This document shows, piece by piece, positions 16,932 through 27,319 of a DNA stretch of 40,312 nt. The DNA comes from Pseudonocardiales bacterium (lineage in GTDB: Bacteria > Actinomycetota > Actinomycetes > Mycobacteriales > Pseudonocardiaceae). Every line of letters starts with the position of its first letter. Position 1 is the first letter of the stretch. The notes under the pieces are model-generated. The model searched no databases. It saw only the letters and a program-made list of their open reading frames with translations, and was not told the origin of the DNA. The stretch lies in assembly GCA_003244245.1 (NCBI GenBank), contig QHBY01000391.1:1-40312 (forward strand). Direction: 5' to 3'. Made by a program: the position numbers and the translations under genes.

Positions 16932-18884
16932 GTGACCTTGTTGCAGTCGGTGCACAGCCCGCAGGACGTCAAGCGCCTTGATCTGGCCGCTGCGACCCAG
17001 CTAGCCGGTGAAATCCGCGGGTTTCTCGTCGAGAAGGTGTCGCGCACCGGAGGGCATCTCGGTCCGAACCTCGGCGCGGTCGAGCTCACCCTTGCGGTAC
17101 ATCGAGTGTTCGACTCCCCACACGACCCGGTGATCTTCGACACCGGCCACCAAGCGTACGTACACAAGATCATCACGGGGCGGGCAGCGGGATTCGATCG
17201 GTTACGCAAGCGCGGTGGTTTGTCCGGTTACCCCTCCCGAGCGGAGAGCGAGCACGACTGGGTGGAGTCCAGCCACGCCTCAGCCGCGCTGTCCTACGCC
17301 GACGGGCTGGCCAAAGCATTCGCCCACTCTCGCGTCCAGTCCGGTGCGCCGCCCCGACCACAGCGGCACGTCGTCGTGGTGGTCGGTGATGGTGCCCTGA
17401 CCGGGGGTATGTGCTGGGAGGCGCTGAACAACATAGCCGCCGGCAAGGACCGACCGGTGATCATCGTGGTCAACGACAACGGCCGCTCCTACTCACCCAC
17501 GATCGGGGGCCTCGCTGATCATCTGACCACGTTGCGGCTGCAGCCGAGCTACGAGCGGGTGCTGCGCACCGGCAAGGAGGCCCTCGTGCGCACCCCGGTG
17601 GTGGGTCGGGCGATCTATGCCGGTCTGCATGCTGCCAAACGAGGGCTCAAGGATGCTCTGACCCCGCAGATCCTCTTCGAAGACCTCGGCCTGAAATACC
17701 TCGGCCCGGTCGACGGGCACGATCTGAGCACCATGGAGTCCGCTCTGCGCCGAGCGAGGGACTTCGGCGGCCCGGTGATCGTGCACGCGGTCACCCGCAA
17801 GGGCAACGGTTACCTGCCCGCGGAGAACGACGCTGCCGAGCTGATGCACCAGGTGAAGGTCATGGATCCCGAGACCGGTGCCCCTATCGCACCTGCCGGA
17901 ATCTCCTGGACCAGCGTCTTCACCGAGGAACTCATCAAGCTGGCCGGTGCGCGCGACGATCTGGTCGCGATCACTGCGGCGATGCCCGGCCCGACGGGCC
18001 TGGCGGTTTTCGCCAAGCGTTTCCCGGACCGCTGCTTCGACGTGGGCATCGCCGAGCAGCATGCGGTCACCTCCGCGGCGGGCCTAGCCCTGGGTGGACT
18101 GCATCCGGTGGTGGCGCTGTACTCGACGTTCCTCAACCGGGCGTTCGACCAGGTGCTGATGGACGTGGCGCTGTTGAGCGCGCCGGTCACCATCACCCTG
18201 GACCGAGCCGGCATCACCGGCGACGACGGCGCCAGCCACAACGGCATGTGGGACCTGTCGGTACTGGGAATCGTGCCGGGGATCCGGGTGGCCGCGCCCC
18301 GTGACGCCGGCACGCTGCGCGAGGAGCTGGCCGAGGCCGTCGCGGTGGATGACGGCCCCACCGTGGTGCGGTTCCCCAAAGGTCCGGTGATCAAGGCAGT
18401 GCCCGCGCTGCGGCGCGTCGGGGGAGTGGACGTGCTGGCCCGGCCTGCTGCGGCGGACGGCGACGACGTGCTGCTGGTGGGTGTCGGCGCGTTTGCCATG
18501 CTCGCCGTGGCGGCTGCCAGACGGCTGGCCGACCAGGGCATCGGGGTCACCGTCGTCGACCCCCGGTGGGTGCTCCCGGTGCCTGAGGTGCTGGTGCGGA
18601 TGGCCGCGCGGCACCGCCTGGTCGTCAGTGTCGAGGACGGTGGCCGGCATGGCGGTTTCGGCTGGTCGTTGGCCGCAGCCCTGCGAGACGCCGACGTCGA
18701 CGTGCCGTTTCGTGATCTCGGCATCCCTCAACGATTCCTCGCGCACGGCCTTCGCGATGAGGTGCTGGCGGATCTCGGCCTGACCGCGCAGGATGTCGCC
18801 AGGGCAGTGACCGGCTGGGCCGTCGCGCTGATCAGGCCGATCGGCGTACCCGTCGCGGTGGAAGCTCCGGGCACCGCCTCATAG
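16932..18884 (+). CDS. dxs: 1-deoxy-D-xylulose-5-phosphate synthase
   Basis: This thiamin-diphosphate enzyme condenses pyruvate and glyceraldehyde-3-phosphate to DXP, the first and often rate-setting step of the MEP isoprenoid pathway. The transketolase-like features are all present: GGHLGPNLG, the phosphate-binding [11 protein letters not shown], the ThDP motif GDGALTGG running to ALNN (from about residue 152), and the catalytic glutamate in GIAEQHAVT. The C-terminal domain is complete, giving 650 residues, the normal length. GTG 16932 is chosen because TLLQSV is followed at the family-typical distance by the first helix. A GAGGTGGGG lies just upstream. The frame is open to GTG or ATG-like codons only to 16905. 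Confidence 0.95.
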   Translation: MTLLQSVHSPQDVKRLDLAAATQLAGEIRGFLVEKVSRTGGHLGPNLGAVELTLAVHRVFDSPHDPVIFDTGHQAYVHKIITGRAAGFDRLRKRGGLSGYPSRAESEHDWVESSHASAALSYADGLAKAFAHSRVQSGAPPRPQRHVVVVVGDGALTGGMCWEALNNIAAGKDRPVIIVVNDNGRSYSPTIGGLADHLTTLRLQPSYERVLRTGKEALVRTPVVGRAIYAGLHAAKRGLKDALTPQILFEDLGLKYLGPVDGHDLSTMESALRRARDFGGPVIVHAVTRKGNGYLPAENDAAELMHQVKVMDPETGAPIAPAGISWTSVFTEELIKLAGARDDLVAITAAMPGPTGLAVFAKRFPDRCFDVGIAEQHAVTSAAGLALGGLHPVVALYSTFLNRAFDQVLMDVALLSAPVTITLDRAGITGDDGASHNGMWDLSVLGIVPGIRVAAPRDAGTLREELAEAVAVDDGPTVVRFPKGPVIKAVPALRRVGGVDVLARPAAADGDDVLLVGVGAFAMLAVAAARRLADQGIGVTVVDPRWVLPVPEVLVRMAARHRLVVSVEDGGRHGGFGWSLAAALRDADVDVPFRDLGIPQRFLAHGLRDEVLADLGLTAQDVARAVTGWAVALIRPIGVPVAVEAPGTAS

Positions 18885-18935
18885 GCGCATCCGAGCCGGT
18901 GCAGCGCCCGCGCTGAGGTGTGGCACCGTTGGGGG

Positions 18936-19613
18936 GTGCGTATTCTGATCGTCGAGGACGAGCAGCCGCTGGCCGACGCGGTTGCTCGTGGTCTGCGCCG
19001 TGAGGGGATGGCCGTGGATGTCGCCTACGACGGCGACAGCGGCCATGAGAAGGCTGCCGTGACCCGGTATGACGTGGTGGTGCTCGACCGTGACCTGCCG
19101 GGGATGTCGGGCGATCAGCTGTGCGCTGAAATCACCGCGTCCGGGGCGGTGACTCGAGTGCTGATGCTCACGGCCAGCGCCACCGTGTCCGACCGGGTGG
19201 CTGGGCTGTCACTCGGCGCCGACGACTACTTGTCCAAGCCGTTCGCATTCGCCGAACTGGTGGCCAGGCTGCGCGCGCTCGGCCGGCGCGCCACGCCTGC
19301 GGTCCCTCCGGTACTCACCGCCGCCGATGTGCTTCTCGATCCGTCCCGGCGCACCGTCAGCCGCGCCGGTACTACCGTTGATCTCACTCGTAAGGAGTTC
19401 GGGGTTCTGGAAGTGCTGCTCGCAGCCGGCGGCGGCGTCGTCAGTAGCGAAGAGCTGCTGGAAAGAGTGTGGGACGAGAACGCCGATCCGTTCACCACCA
19501 CGGTGCGGGTGACCGTGATGACCCTGCGCAAAAAGCTTGGCGACCCGGGCATCATCGAGACCGTGGTGGGATCCGGTTACCGAGTGCCCAGCGCCGACCT
19601 TGCGCCCGGCTGA
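18936..19613 (+). CDS. OmpR-family response regulator
   Basis: This is a two-component transcription factor of 225 residues. The receiver domain has the acidic pair in LIVEDEQPL (E7, D8), the phosphoacceptor D51 in VLDRDLPGMSG, the T79 switch in MLTAS, and K101 in LSKPF. After a short linker, a winged-helix DNA-binding domain (about 133-220) contains DLTRKEFGVLEVLL, VRVTVMTLRKKLG and GSGYRVP. GTG 18936 is chosen because VRILIVEDEQ is the canonical opening. It lies 51 bases after dxs and 6 bases before its cognate histidine kinase gene, so the two genes form an operon. The signal and target genes are unknown. Confidence 0.93.
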   Translation: MRILIVEDEQPLADAVARGLRREGMAVDVAYDGDSGHEKAAVTRYDVVVLDRDLPGMSGDQLCAEITASGAVTRVLMLTASATVSDRVAGLSLGADDYLSKPFAFAELVARLRALGRRATPAVPPVLTAADVLLDPSRRTVSRAGTTVDLTRKEFGVLEVLLAAGGGVVSSEELLERVWDENADPFTTTVRVTVMTLRKKLGDPGIIETVVGSGYRVPSADLAPG

Positions 19614-19619
19614 GCGTTG

Positions 19620-20786
19620 GTGCGACCGCAGCGGTTGGTGAGGCCGCGCCGCGGCCCGGGGCTGCGTGTCCGGCTCACGCTGCTCGCCACCGGGTTGTCG
19701 GCGGCGGCGAGTGCACTGCTGCTGTGGCTTGGCTGGCTGCTGGTCGGCGGGGTGGTGGCCGCCGTGCCGGACCTGCCGCCGGGCAGCACTGTCAAGGTCA
19801 ATGGTGTGCCGGTGGCCACCCGTCAGCTGGGGGAGGCACTGCAGGAGGCGGCCAGGCAGCGCCTGCTGCTGGCCGGGTCAGTGGCCTTCTTGCTCGCGGT
19901 CACCGCCACCGTGCTGCTGGCTTGGGTGATCACCGGACAGGTGCTGCGGCCACTGCACGACGTGACCGCCACCGCCCGTCGGCTGTCCGCTGAGTCGCTG
20001 GATGAACGGTTGCGGCTGCCGGGGCCACGCGATGAGGTGGCCGAGCTGGCCGATACCTTCGACGCGATGCTGGATCGGCTGCAAGCCGCCTTCCAGTCAC
20101 AACGTCGATTCGTCGCGAACGCCAGCCACGAACTGCGGACCCCGTTGGCAGTCGTGCGCACCGAGGTGGATGTCACGCTGGCAGATCCAGCCGCTGACGA
20201 GGCGGAGCTGCGCCGGATGGCCACAGTGATCCGCGACGCGACGCTGCGCGCCCAGCAGTTGGTGGACGGCCTGTTGGTGCTAGCCCGAACTGAGGGTGGC
20301 GCGCTTCGGACCGCAGAGCTGGCCGACCTCGCCGGCTTGGTCGAGGCCGCGCTGCGGATCGCCTCGCCCGAACTGCGCAGCCGGGGCTTGCACGTGCGCA
20401 AGCAAATGATGCCGGCGTTGACGGTGGGTGACCCCGCGTTGCTGGAACGGGTCGTGGGCAACCTGGTGGAGAATGCGGTGCGGCATAACATCGACGGTGG
20501 CTGGGTGGAGGTCTGCACGGGTCTGGCGGGAGCACAGGCGACGCTGCGGGTCGCCAGTTCGGGTGACGTGATCGCGCCCGAGGCGGTGACCGCGCTCTTC
20601 GAGCCCTTCCGCCGCGGCGGAGTCGCGCGGACCGCGCATGATGGGGCAGGACTAGGCCTGTCAATCGTCCGCGCCGTGGTCGCGGCGCACGGTGGCACGG
20701 TACACGCCGAACCGGTCCCCGGTGGCGGCCTCGCAGTGATGGTGCGCCTGCCCACCGCATGGGTAGCCGGGCTACCCCGTGGGTGA
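19620..20786 (+). CDS. Two-component sensor histidine kinase
   Basis: This is a membrane sensor kinase, paired with the OmpR regulator 6 bases upstream. Two membrane segments (about residues 19-49 and 81-106) flank a short extracytoplasmic loop of ~30 residues, too small for a classic sensor domain. A HAMP domain, the H-box RFVANASHELRTPLAVV (phosphoacceptor H170), and the ATPase domain with NLVENAVRHN and GAGLGLSIV follow. The D-box region, between N-box and G-box, reads SSGDVIAPEAVTALFEPFRRGG. GTG 19620 or the preceding TTG 19617 is the start. The gene overlaps the convergent RNase D gene by 15 bases at the 3' end. Confidence 0.92.
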   Translation: MRPQRLVRPRRGPGLRVRLTLLATGLSAAASALLLWLGWLLVGGVVAAVPDLPPGSTVKVNGVPVATRQLGEALQEAARQRLLLAGSVAFLLAVTATVLLAWVITGQVLRPLHDVTATARRLSAESLDERLRLPGPRDEVAELADTFDAMLDRLQAAFQSQRRFVANASHELRTPLAVVRTEVDVTLADPAADEAELRRMATVIRDATLRAQQLVDGLLVLARTEGGALRTAELADLAGLVEAALRIASPELRSRGLHVRKQMMPALTVGDPALLERVVGNLVENAVRHNIDGGWVEVCTGLAGAQATLRVASSGDVIAPEAVTALFEPFRRGGVARTAHDGAGLGLSIVRAVVAAHGGTVHAEPVPGGGLAVMVRLPTAWVAGLPRG

Positions 20787-21938
20787 GCTGAGGGCCGCGG
20801 TGAGGGCGTATGCGGTTAGTTCGCACTGCCATCGCCGTGCTCCACCTGCGACGAGTTCCTCTTCCACCGCTGCGGCATCGAGCGGTTCGGGGGGTTGCCA
20901 GCACAGCCTGCGGACCAACTCGGGTGCCAGCAGGTTCTGCAACGGCAGCCGATGGTGCTCAGCGATCTCGGTTAGTGCGGCGCGTGCCGCGGTGAGCCTG
21001 ACCGCGGCGGCCGGATCCCGGTCCGGCCAGCGGTTCACCGGAGGTGGGCTCTCGCCCTGGGCACGTAGCGATGGTAGCTCGGTGGCCGGCAGTCCTCTGG
21101 CGGCGTGTAGCGCGGCCAGCCACGTCTTCACGTGCCGGCGCTGTGAGCGGCCGCTGAACACCGGCCGCGACAGCAGCGTCGCCTCGTCCGGCGGCTCGAC
21201 CAGAACCGCGTCGATGATCGCAGCATCGGGCAGTACCCGACCTGGGGCGATGTCACGCTGCCGGGCCATCTGGTCGCGGGCTTGCCACAGTTCACGGACC
21301 GCGGCCAATTGGCGCGTCTGGTGGACACGATGCAGCCCCGAGGTTCGTCGCCATGAGTCAGTCCGCGGGATGACCGGCGCTGCTGTCCGCACTGCCTCGA
21401 ATTCCTCCGCTGCCCAGGCCGACTTGCCCTGGGTATCCAGTTCGGCGGCGATCGCCGCCCGTAGCGGCAGCAGCAGCTCAACATCGAGGGCGGCGTAGGT
21501 CAGCCAGTCCGCGGGCAGCGGCCGACGTGACCAGTCCGCGGCGCCGTGTCCCTTCTGCAGGTGATAGCCCAGCAGTTCTTCGACCAGGGGCGCCAGGCCA
21601 ACCCGCTCGAACCCGGCCAGCCGAGCTGCCAGTTCGGTGTCGAATACCGCGGTGGGACGCAGTCCCAGCTCAGCGAGGCAGGGCAGGTCCTGGGAAGCGG
21701 CGTGCAGCACCCATTCCAAGGGGTTGAGCACGTCGGCCAGTCCGGACAGGTCGTCAAGACCGATCGGGTCGACGAGGACCGTGCCCGCGTCCTCTCGCCG
21801 AAGCTGCACGAGATAGGCGCGCTGCCAGTAGCGATAGCCAGAGGCCCGTTCGGTATCCAAGGCCACCGGACCGGTGCCGCCGCCGAGCAGCGCGACCGCG
21901 GCGTCCAGAGCTCCCGCAGAGGCGACCACCGGTGGCAC
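20772..21938 (-). CDS. RNase D-like 3'-5' exonuclease with HRDC domain
   Basis: This is a DEDDy-type nuclease of the RNase D family, corresponding to Rv2681. The three Exo motifs are visible: ALDTERASGYRY (D/E pair), HAASQDLPCL, and YAALDVELLLPL, the last with the tyrosine of the DEDDy class. An HRDC domain covers about residues 200-290 and a further C-terminal helical domain follows. It probably trims stable RNA 3' ends. GTG 21938 is the first usable start. The codons just upstream still read PVPLLEPAAG, which resembles the family N-terminus, but only a CTG is available there. The LuxR-type gene ends 41 bases upstream on the same strand. Confidence 0.88.
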   Translation of the reverse strand: MPPVVASAGALDAAVALLGGGTGPVALDTERASGYRYWQRAYLVQLRREDAGTVLVDPIGLDDLSGLADVLNPLEWVLHAASQDLPCLAELGLRPTAVFDTELAARLAGFERVGLAPLVEELLGYHLQKGHGAADWSRRPLPADWLTYAALDVELLLPLRAAIAAELDTQGKSAWAAEEFEAVRTAAPVIPRTDSWRRTSGLHRVHQTRQLAAVRELWQARDQMARQRDIAPGRVLPDAAIIDAVLVEPPDEATLLSRPVFSGRSQRRHVKTWLAALHAARGLPATELPSLRAQGESPPPVNRWPDRDPAAAVRLTAARAALTEIAEHHRLPLQNLLAPELVRRLCWQPPEPLDAAAVEEELVAGGARRWQCELTAYALTAALSSPTG

Positions 21939-21979
21939 CCCCGCGGCCGGCTCCAGCAGCGGAACCGGAGTCGTATCGG

Positions 21980-22696
21980 TCAGCGGATGACCCCCGCACG
22001 CATCGCGAGGGCCACCATCTGCGCCCGATCACCGGTGCCGAGCTTGCGCCCGATACGAGACAGGTGACTCTTGACGGTGAGCGCGGACAGGCTCAGCGCC
22101 TCACCGATCTCCTTGTTGGACTGGCCGTCGGCGACCAGCTGAAGAACCTCCACCTCCCTGGCTGACAGCTCTCGCGGTGTGTTGTCGGTTCCCGCCACCC
22201 GAGTGCCCGACGCCAAGAGCGGCGCGACGGTCGGGTCTGCGTAGACCCCACCCTCAAGGACTCGACGCACGCCGTCGGTGACCACCGACGGAGACGCCGA
22301 TTTGAGCAGGTAAGCCTGCGCTCCGGTCTGGAACGCGGTGCGTACGGCGTGCGGGTCGTCGGATGACGCCAGCACCACGATGCGGGTCCAACCCCATCCG
22401 CGCAGCTCCCCGATCAGGTCCAGCCCGCTACCGTCAGGCAGGGTCAGATCGAGTATTGCCAGGTCACACGGACCCGAGGCTTGGGCGCGGGCCCTCGCCT
22501 CGGCTACCGATGCAGCCTCGTGCACAGTGACCGCGCCCATCGTTACCAATCGTGAGGCGATGGCCTCACGAAGTAACGGATGGTCGTCGACCACCAACAC
22601 CGTGAACAGTTCCTCCCGCGGATGCGGGACCAATGACGCCGGCACGGCGCCGGACGGCGCCGACCTGACGGTCGAGCCATATCCGACAGCAGCCAC
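21980..22696 (-). CDS. NarL/LuxR-family response regulator
   Basis: This is a 238-residue two-component DNA-binding regulator. The receiver has VLVVDDHPLLREA, the phosphoacceptor D83 in AILDLTLPDGSG, a switch serine in VVLASSDD, and lysine in YLLKSASP. The C-terminal LuxR HTH carries LSAREVEVLQLVADGQSN, KEIGEALSLS and TVKSHLSRIGRKLG. A 30-residue N-terminal tail precedes the receiver. The start GTG 22696 has a GGAGG seven bases upstream (plus-strand cctcc at 22704-22708), which decides against the longer frame to 22735. No sensor kinase is adjacent, so the partner is encoded elsewhere. It may be cotranscribed with the downstream RNase D gene. Confidence 0.92.
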   Translation of the reverse strand: MAAVGYGSTVRSAPSGAVPASLVPHPREELFTVLVVDDHPLLREAIASRLVTMGAVTVHEAASVAEARARAQASGPCDLAILDLTLPDGSGLDLIGELRGWGWTRIVVLASSDDPHAVRTAFQTGAQAYLLKSASPSVVTDGVRRVLEGGVYADPTVAPLLASGTRVAGTDNTPRELSAREVEVLQLVADGQSNKEIGEALSLSALTVKSHLSRIGRKLGTGDRAQMVALAMRAGVIR

Positions 22697-22991
22697 GTAG
22701 CTACCTCCTGGAGTCGGTCGTGCCCCCGACCGCACCGGGACCCCGTCCGAGTAACCGCGCCGCCACTCGACCGAGGATGGTGTCGTACGGGCGAGACTAG
22801 CCGCCCGAGCGGCCTAACGGGGCCCCCTGCATGAACCTTCTTGCCGATCTGCCCGCAAAGCCGCCATCGGCGGTCGCCCAATCAGGGGAGACTGGGCAAG
22901 GTCAGGTAACGCCCATGGCATACCGGACGATTCAGTCTATCTACGCATTCGTGGCATCCGCCCGTGCGCGAGGAATGCCCGGTTACATGCT
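22697..22991. other. Intergenic region between LuxR-type regulator and DUF3000
   Basis: This 295-base stretch follows the DUF3000 stop and precedes the LuxR-type regulator on the same strand, so it should hold the regulator promoter. GGAGG next to the regulator start is the only element I can support. The remainder shows no gene, repeat or clear terminator hairpin. Confidence 0.5.
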
Positions 22992-23552
22992 TCAACCGAG
23001 GCGCTTGCTGAGAGTTACCACCCCGACCGGGGGGAGTCCGGCCGCTGCCGCGATGAGCTCGCAGAAAGCCTCCGCGTGCGCCGTCAGACTGTCGTCGACG
23101 GGGGTCCATGATGCCCGCAGCTCGATATCGTTGGCCCGCTCGCGACCGGCGATCGCACCGAACCGGGTTGATGAGGTCTGGGTGACGGTGCCCCCGAGGG
23201 CGGTGTACTCGGCGCCCGCGCTGCCCAGTGCGTCGGCGAGCCACGACCAGCTCACGGCTGCAAGTAGCGGGTCATCAGCCAACTCGGCGTCGAGCTCGGC
23301 GCGGACGAAGCCGACAAGCCGCAGGGTGCTGTCCCAACCGTCTTGCCCCGCCGGGTCGTGCAGCAGCACGAGTCGACCGGTCGCCGACGCGTAACCGGCG
23401 CCGGGAAGCTCAACACCCCAGGCGTAAGCCCACGGTGCAAGTCGGCGCGGGGCTGGGATCGGTTCCAACCGCATCTCGGAACGCGGCCGCACAGCGCTGA
23501 GCGAGACCACTGCTTTGCGGAAAATCTCCGGGGCGTCCGCCAGATCGGGCAC
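22992..23552 (-). CDS. DUF3000 family protein
   Basis: This 186-residue soluble protein matches the actinobacterial DUF3000 family (Rv2680), next to hemE. Recognised segments are [16 protein letters not shown], the [15 protein letters not shown] core, [25 protein letters not shown] and the C-terminal ELRASWTP and [10 protein letters not shown]. It has no membrane segment and its function is unknown. The start is uncertain. GTG 23552 ([10 protein letters not shown]) is the nearest plausible codon, but no good ribosome binding site lies before it. The frame is open far upstream across hemE only as antisense sequence. It diverges from hemE, leaving about 118 bases for both promoters. Confidence 0.83.
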   Translation of the reverse strand: MPDLADAPEIFRKAVVSLSAVRPRSEMRLEPIPAPRRLAPWAYAWGVELPGAGYASATGRLVLLHDPAGQDGWDSTLRLVGFVRAELDAELADDPLLAAVSWSWLADALGSAGAEYTALGGTVTQTSSTRFGAIAGRERANDIELRASWTPVDDSLTAHAEAFCELIAAAAGLPPVGVVTLSKRLG

Positions 23553-23670
23553 ATCGGGAACTGTAGGAGGACGGTCGCCGACAGTCTCGCCGAAACGCCG
23601 CTGCCCAGCGGTATTGCACCCGAGGGCGTTCGATGCGGGAAAGCTAACCCGTGCGACGATGGTGGCCGAG

Positions 23671-24741
23671 ATGACCAGGACTACTGAGCCGGCCACTGGT
23701 CGCCGGCTACTCCCCGAGGCACCGCTGCTGCTCGCCGCCCGAGGCCAGCGCCCGAATCGCCTGCCGGTGTGGTTTATGAGGCAGGCCGGGCGGTCGCTGC
23801 CCGAGTACCGCAAGTTGCGAGCTGACCAGCCGATGCTGCACGCCTGCATGACTCCGGAGCTGGCGTGCGAGATCACGCTGCAACCCGTGCGCCGGCATGG
23901 GGTGGACGCCGCGATCCTGTTCAGCGACATCATGGTGCCGCTGTATGCCGCTGGCGTCGGGCTGGACATCGTGCCGGGCACTGGTCCGGTGGTGGACAAC
24001 CCGGTGCGCAGCGCCGCTGATGTCATGGCGTTGCCGGTGCTCGAACCGGACGCGGTGGAGCCGGTGGCGGCCGCGGTGCGGCTGCTGGTCGCCGAGCTGG
24101 GGCAGATCCCGTTGATCGGCTTCGCTGGGGCCCCTTTCACCCTCGCGTCCTACCTTGTCGAGGGCGGACCGAGCCGTCACCACGAGCGCACCAAGGCACT
24201 CATGCACTCCGAGCCCGACGTCTGGCACGCCCTGCTGGGCCGGCTCGCCGAGCTCACCCTGACCTTCCTGCGGGTTCAGGCAGCGGCCGGGGTGGATGCG
24301 GTTCAGCTGTTCGACTCGTGGGCGGGCGCGCTGTCCGAACGTGAGTACCGGCAGTTCGTGTTCCCACATTCGGAACTGGTACTGGCGGGTCTGGCCGATA
24401 CCGGCTTGCCGCGGATTCACTTCGGGGTGGGCACCGGAGAGCTGCTCGGCGCGATGGCTCAAGCCGGCGCCGACGTCGTCGGGGTGGACTGGCGGATTCC
24501 GCTGGACGTGGCCGCGCAGCGAGTGCGGGCTGCACGAACGCACGGCCCGCTCGTGCTCCAGGGAAACCTTGATCCGGCGGTGTTGCTGGCCGGCTGGCCG
24601 GCCGTTGAGCGAGAGGTGCGCCGGGTGATCGTTGAGGGGCGCGCAGCCGACGCCCACGTGCTTAACCTCGGTCACGGCGTCCTGCCGGGAACCGACCCGG
24701 ACATGCTGACCCGCATCGTGGAGTTGGCGCACTCGCAGTGA
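23671..24741 (+). CDS. hemE: Uroporphyrinogen III decarboxylase
   Basis: This enzyme removes four carboxyl groups from uroporphyrinogen III to give coproporphyrinogen III, a cytosolic haem-pathway step. Signatures are the N-terminal [28 protein letters not shown] (catalytic Asp), [26 protein letters not shown], the VDWR of the C-terminal half and [14 protein letters not shown]. At 356 residues its length is normal. The start is ATG 23671, where homology begins. ATG 23659 is four codons longer. A GTGA overlap links its stop to the next gene. Together with cgoX and chdC it makes the coproporphyrin-dependent haem branch typical of actinobacteria. Confidence 0.95.
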   Translation: MTRTTEPATGRRLLPEAPLLLAARGQRPNRLPVWFMRQAGRSLPEYRKLRADQPMLHACMTPELACEITLQPVRRHGVDAAILFSDIMVPLYAAGVGLDIVPGTGPVVDNPVRSAADVMALPVLEPDAVEPVAAAVRLLVAELGQIPLIGFAGAPFTLASYLVEGGPSRHHERTKALMHSEPDVWHALLGRLAELTLTFLRVQAAAGVDAVQLFDSWAGALSEREYRQFVFPHSELVLAGLADTGLPRIHFGVGTGELLGAMAQAGADVVGVDWRIPLDVAAQRVRAARTHGPLVLQGNLDPAVLLAGWPAVEREVRRVIVEGRAADAHVLNLGHGVLPGTDPDMLTRIVELAHSQ

Positions 24742-26177
24742 GCAACACCCGGGTCGTTGTGGTCGGTGGTGGCATCTCCGGGTTGACCACGGCGTATCGG
24801 TTGCGCACCCTGCTCGGGTCGGCCGCCGAGATCGTGCTCATCGAGGGTTCGCGCCGGCTGGGCGGTGCATTGCGCACCGTGGATCTCGGCGGCGTGGCCC
24901 TCGACGTGGGTGCGGAGGCATTCCTGGTGCGACGGCCGGAGGCGGTCGATCTGATCGAGGAACTGGGGCTCGGTGGGCAGCTGAGGCACCCCACCCCGGC
25001 GGCGCCAACGGTGCGGGCGGGTGGGCAGACCATGCCGCTGCCCACGGGCACCATGCTCGGCGTGCCCGGCGCTGCTGCCGACGTCGCCGGGTTGCTGTCT
25101 GTGCAGGGGGCGGCACAGGTGGCCGCGGAACCCGCGATTCCGCTGCGCTGGGAGCCCGGGTGCGACGCCTCGGTCGGGCTGCTGCTGCGCGAGCGAGCCG
25201 GCGATGAGTTGGTCGACCGGCTGGTTGACCCGCTGCTGGGCGGGGTGTACGCCGGGCGTGCCGACGCGCTCGGGCTGCGCGCCACGCTGCCCGCGGTGGC
25301 CGCCGCGCTGGACCGCGGCGCCGGATCGCTGCTCGCCGCGGCCGGTATGGCCTTGGCCGCCAGCCGGCCGCCGCCCGGACGCGGCCCGGTATTCGGCACC
25401 CTGAGCGGAGGGTTCGAGGGCCTGGTGGACGCGCTAGTGGCGGGTGCGGCGGTGCGCCCGAGGCTCGGGCTACCGGTACGCGGGCTGGCTCGCACACCGC
25501 AGGGGTGGCGGCTGGAGCTGGGCAGCACCAGCCAACCCCAGTACGTCGATGCCGATGCCGTGGTGCTGGCCCTCCCGGCGCCGGCCTTGCGGCGGCTTCT
25601 GGCTGATCCGTTGCCTGCCGCCTCGGCTGCGGCAAGCCAGGTCGAGGTCGCTTCCTGCGCAGTCGTCGGGCTCGCCCTGCCGCAGGCCGCCGCGCAGGGT
25701 CTGCCAGCGAGCTCCGGCGTGTTGGTGGCCGCCAGCGAGCCGCTGTCGGTCAAGGCGTTCACCTTCTCCGGCCGTAAGTGGGCGCACGCGCGCTCAGCGG
25801 ACGTGGTGCTGGTGCGGGCCTCGGTGGGTCGCCACGGCGAGGCCCGGGTCCTGCAACGCGACGACGCAGAACTGGTCGACGCGGCACGCGCTGATCTCGC
25901 CACGCTCACCGGGATCACCGCTGCACCGGTGGCCACCGTGGTGGCGCGCTGGGGGGGTGGCCTGCCGCAGTACGCGCCGGGGCACCTCGACGCCGTCGCT
26001 GTCCTTGAGCGGGAGGTGGCCGGGTCGGCTGGGCTTGCGGTCGCCGGTGCCACCCTGCACGGGGTGGGCCTGCCAGCGTGCATCGGTACCGCCGACGCCG
26101 CGGCCCGCCGCGTCGTCGGTTACCTCAACAGCCGTGGCGCGTCAGCCGCGGCAGGCGGTGGGACAATGGGCTCATGA
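24738..26177 (+). CDS. cgoX: Coproporphyrinogen III oxidase, HemY/HemG type
   Basis: This FAD-dependent oxidase should convert coproporphyrinogen III to coproporphyrin III in Gram-positive bacteria, although it is often annotated as protoporphyrinogen oxidase. The dinucleotide motif [17 protein letters not shown] is at residues 6-22, followed by the RRLGG FAD contact and [13 protein letters not shown]. The C-terminal FAD segment near [12 protein letters not shown] is also present. At 479 residues it is of normal length. The GTG start overlaps the hemE stop by GTGA, and its own TGA overlaps the ChdC start as ATGA (26174-26177), so three haem genes are translationally coupled. The neighbour ChdC supports the coproporphyrin route over the protoporphyrin route. 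Confidence 0.93.
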   Translation: MSNTRVVVVGGGISGLTTAYRLRTLLGSAAEIVLIEGSRRLGGALRTVDLGGVALDVGAEAFLVRRPEAVDLIEELGLGGQLRHPTPAAPTVRAGGQTMPLPTGTMLGVPGAAADVAGLLSVQGAAQVAAEPAIPLRWEPGCDASVGLLLRERAGDELVDRLVDPLLGGVYAGRADALGLRATLPAVAAALDRGAGSLLAAAGMALAASRPPPGRGPVFGTLSGGFEGLVDALVAGAAVRPRLGLPVRGLARTPQGWRLELGSTSQPQYVDADAVVLALPAPALRRLLADPLPAASAAASQVEVASCAVVGLALPQAAAQGLPASSGVLVAASEPLSVKAFTFSGRKWAHARSADVVLVRASVGRHGEARVLQRDDAELVDAARADLATLTGITAAPVATVVARWGGGLPQYAPGHLDAVAVLEREVAGSAGLAVAGATLHGVGLPACIGTADAAARRVVGYLNSRGASAAAGGGTMGS

Positions 26178-26869
26178 CCCGCCTGGACTACGCCGCGCTG
26201 AACTCCGCCATTCGCTACACCATGTGGTCGGCATTTCGGGTCGAACCCGGAAAACTGGTCGACGACCGCGCCGAGCCTGCCCGCGAGGCGCAGCAGTACC
26301 TCGAGACGCTGGAGGGCAAGGGAGTTGCTGTGCGCGGGGTCTACGACCTCGCCGGCCTGCGCGCCGACGCGGACTGGATGATCTGGTGGCACGCTGCGGA
26401 GATCGAGGCGCTGCAAGCCGGGTACGCCAACCTGCGCCGCGCCACCGCGCTGGGCCGGGCCAGCGTGCCGGTGTGGTCGACGGTGGCGTTGAACCGACCC
26501 GCAGAGTTCAACAAGAGCCACGTGCCGGCGTTTCTGGCCGGTGAGGAGCCTAAGCGGTATGTCTGCGTCTACCCGTTCGTACGGTCCTATGAGTGGTACC
26601 TGCTGCCCGACGCCGAACGCCGGGAGCTGCTCGCCGAACACGGGATGCAGGCGCGCGACTATCCCGACGTGCGGGCCAATACGGTCGCCTCGTTCGCGCT
26701 GAGCGACTACGAGTGGATCCTGGCATTCGAGGCCGACGAACTACACCGCATCGTCGACCTGATGCGCGCGCTACGGGCCAGCCGGGCCCGCCGACACGTC
26801 CGCGAGGAGGTGCCGTTCTTCACCGGTCCCCGGGTGCCGGTCGCCGAGCTGGTCACCGGGCTGCCTTAG
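26174..26869 (+). CDS. chdC: Coproheme decarboxylase (HemQ/ChdC)
   Basis: This is the last enzyme of the coproporphyrin-dependent haem pathway. It oxidatively decarboxylates coproheme to haem b with hydrogen peroxide. It belongs to the chlorite-dismutase fold family. Key residues line up with what I recall of the actinobacterial enzyme of C. diphtheriae (H118, Y135, H158, shifted by two): H116 in KSHVPAF as distal histidine, Y133 in CVYPFVRS as the radical tyrosine, and H156 in [11 protein letters not shown] as proximal ligand. At 231 residues it is of normal length. The ATG overlaps the oxidase stop. Its 3' end overlaps the convergent msrB gene by 17 bases. Confidence 0.94.
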   Translation: MTRLDYAALNSAIRYTMWSAFRVEPGKLVDDRAEPAREAQQYLETLEGKGVAVRGVYDLAGLRADADWMIWWHAAEIEALQAGYANLRRATALGRASVPVWSTVALNRPAEFNKSHVPAFLAGEEPKRYVCVYPFVRSYEWYLLPDAERRELLAEHGMQARDYPDVRANTVASFALSDYEWILAFEADELHRIVDLMRALRASRARRHVREEVPFFTGPRVPVAELVTGLP

Positions 26870-27299
26870 GGGGCGCAGCCTCGTCAGGCACCAGCCGCAG
26901 CGAGATCGCGTTGATGCAGTAACGCTGATCGGTGGGCGTGTCGTACCCCTCGCCGTTGAAGACGTGCCCCAGATGGCTGTGGCAGGTGGCGCAGAGCACC
27001 TCGACGCGCTTGGAGAACATGCTGCGGTCCTCGCGAAGTAACACCGAGTCGCCGGCCAGCGGGGTGAAGAACGATGGCCATCCACAATGCGACTCGAACT
27101 TGTGGCCGCTGCGGAACAACTCTGCCCCGCAGGCCCGACACTCGTACACGCCCTGGGTCTTGGTGTGCTCGTACTCGCCGGTCCCCGGAGGTTCCGTGCC
27201 TGCCTGGCGCAACACGGCGTACTCCTGGGGGGTGAGCTGCTCGCGCCACTGGGCGTCGGGCTTGACGACCTTGGGCGTCACACCCTTAACCGGATCCAT
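26853..27299 (-). CDS. msrB: Peptide-methionine (R)-S-oxide reductase
   Basis: This enzyme repairs methionine-R-sulfoxide in proteins using thioredoxin. The structural zinc is held by C54 and C57 ([10 protein letters not shown]) and C103 and C106 ([11 protein letters not shown]). The catalytic cysteine is C128 in [20 protein letters not shown] is the substrate-pocket segment. At 148 residues it is normal and cytosolic. ATG 27299 is the start. It converges on chdC with a 17-base overlap of coding ends. It sits beside haem genes as in M. tuberculosis (Rv2674), where the peroxide-using ChdC and an oxidative repair enzyme are neighbours. Confidence 0.95.
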   Translation of the reverse strand: MDPVKGVTPKVVKPDAQWREQLTPQEYAVLRQAGTEPPGTGEYEHTKTQGVYECRACGAELFRSGHKFESHCGWPSFFTPLAGDSVLLREDRSMFSKRVEVLCATCHSHLGHVFNGEGYDTPTDQRYCINAISLRLVPDEAAPPKAAR

Positions 27300-27319
27300 G
27301 CCAATACGCTACCCGGGCT

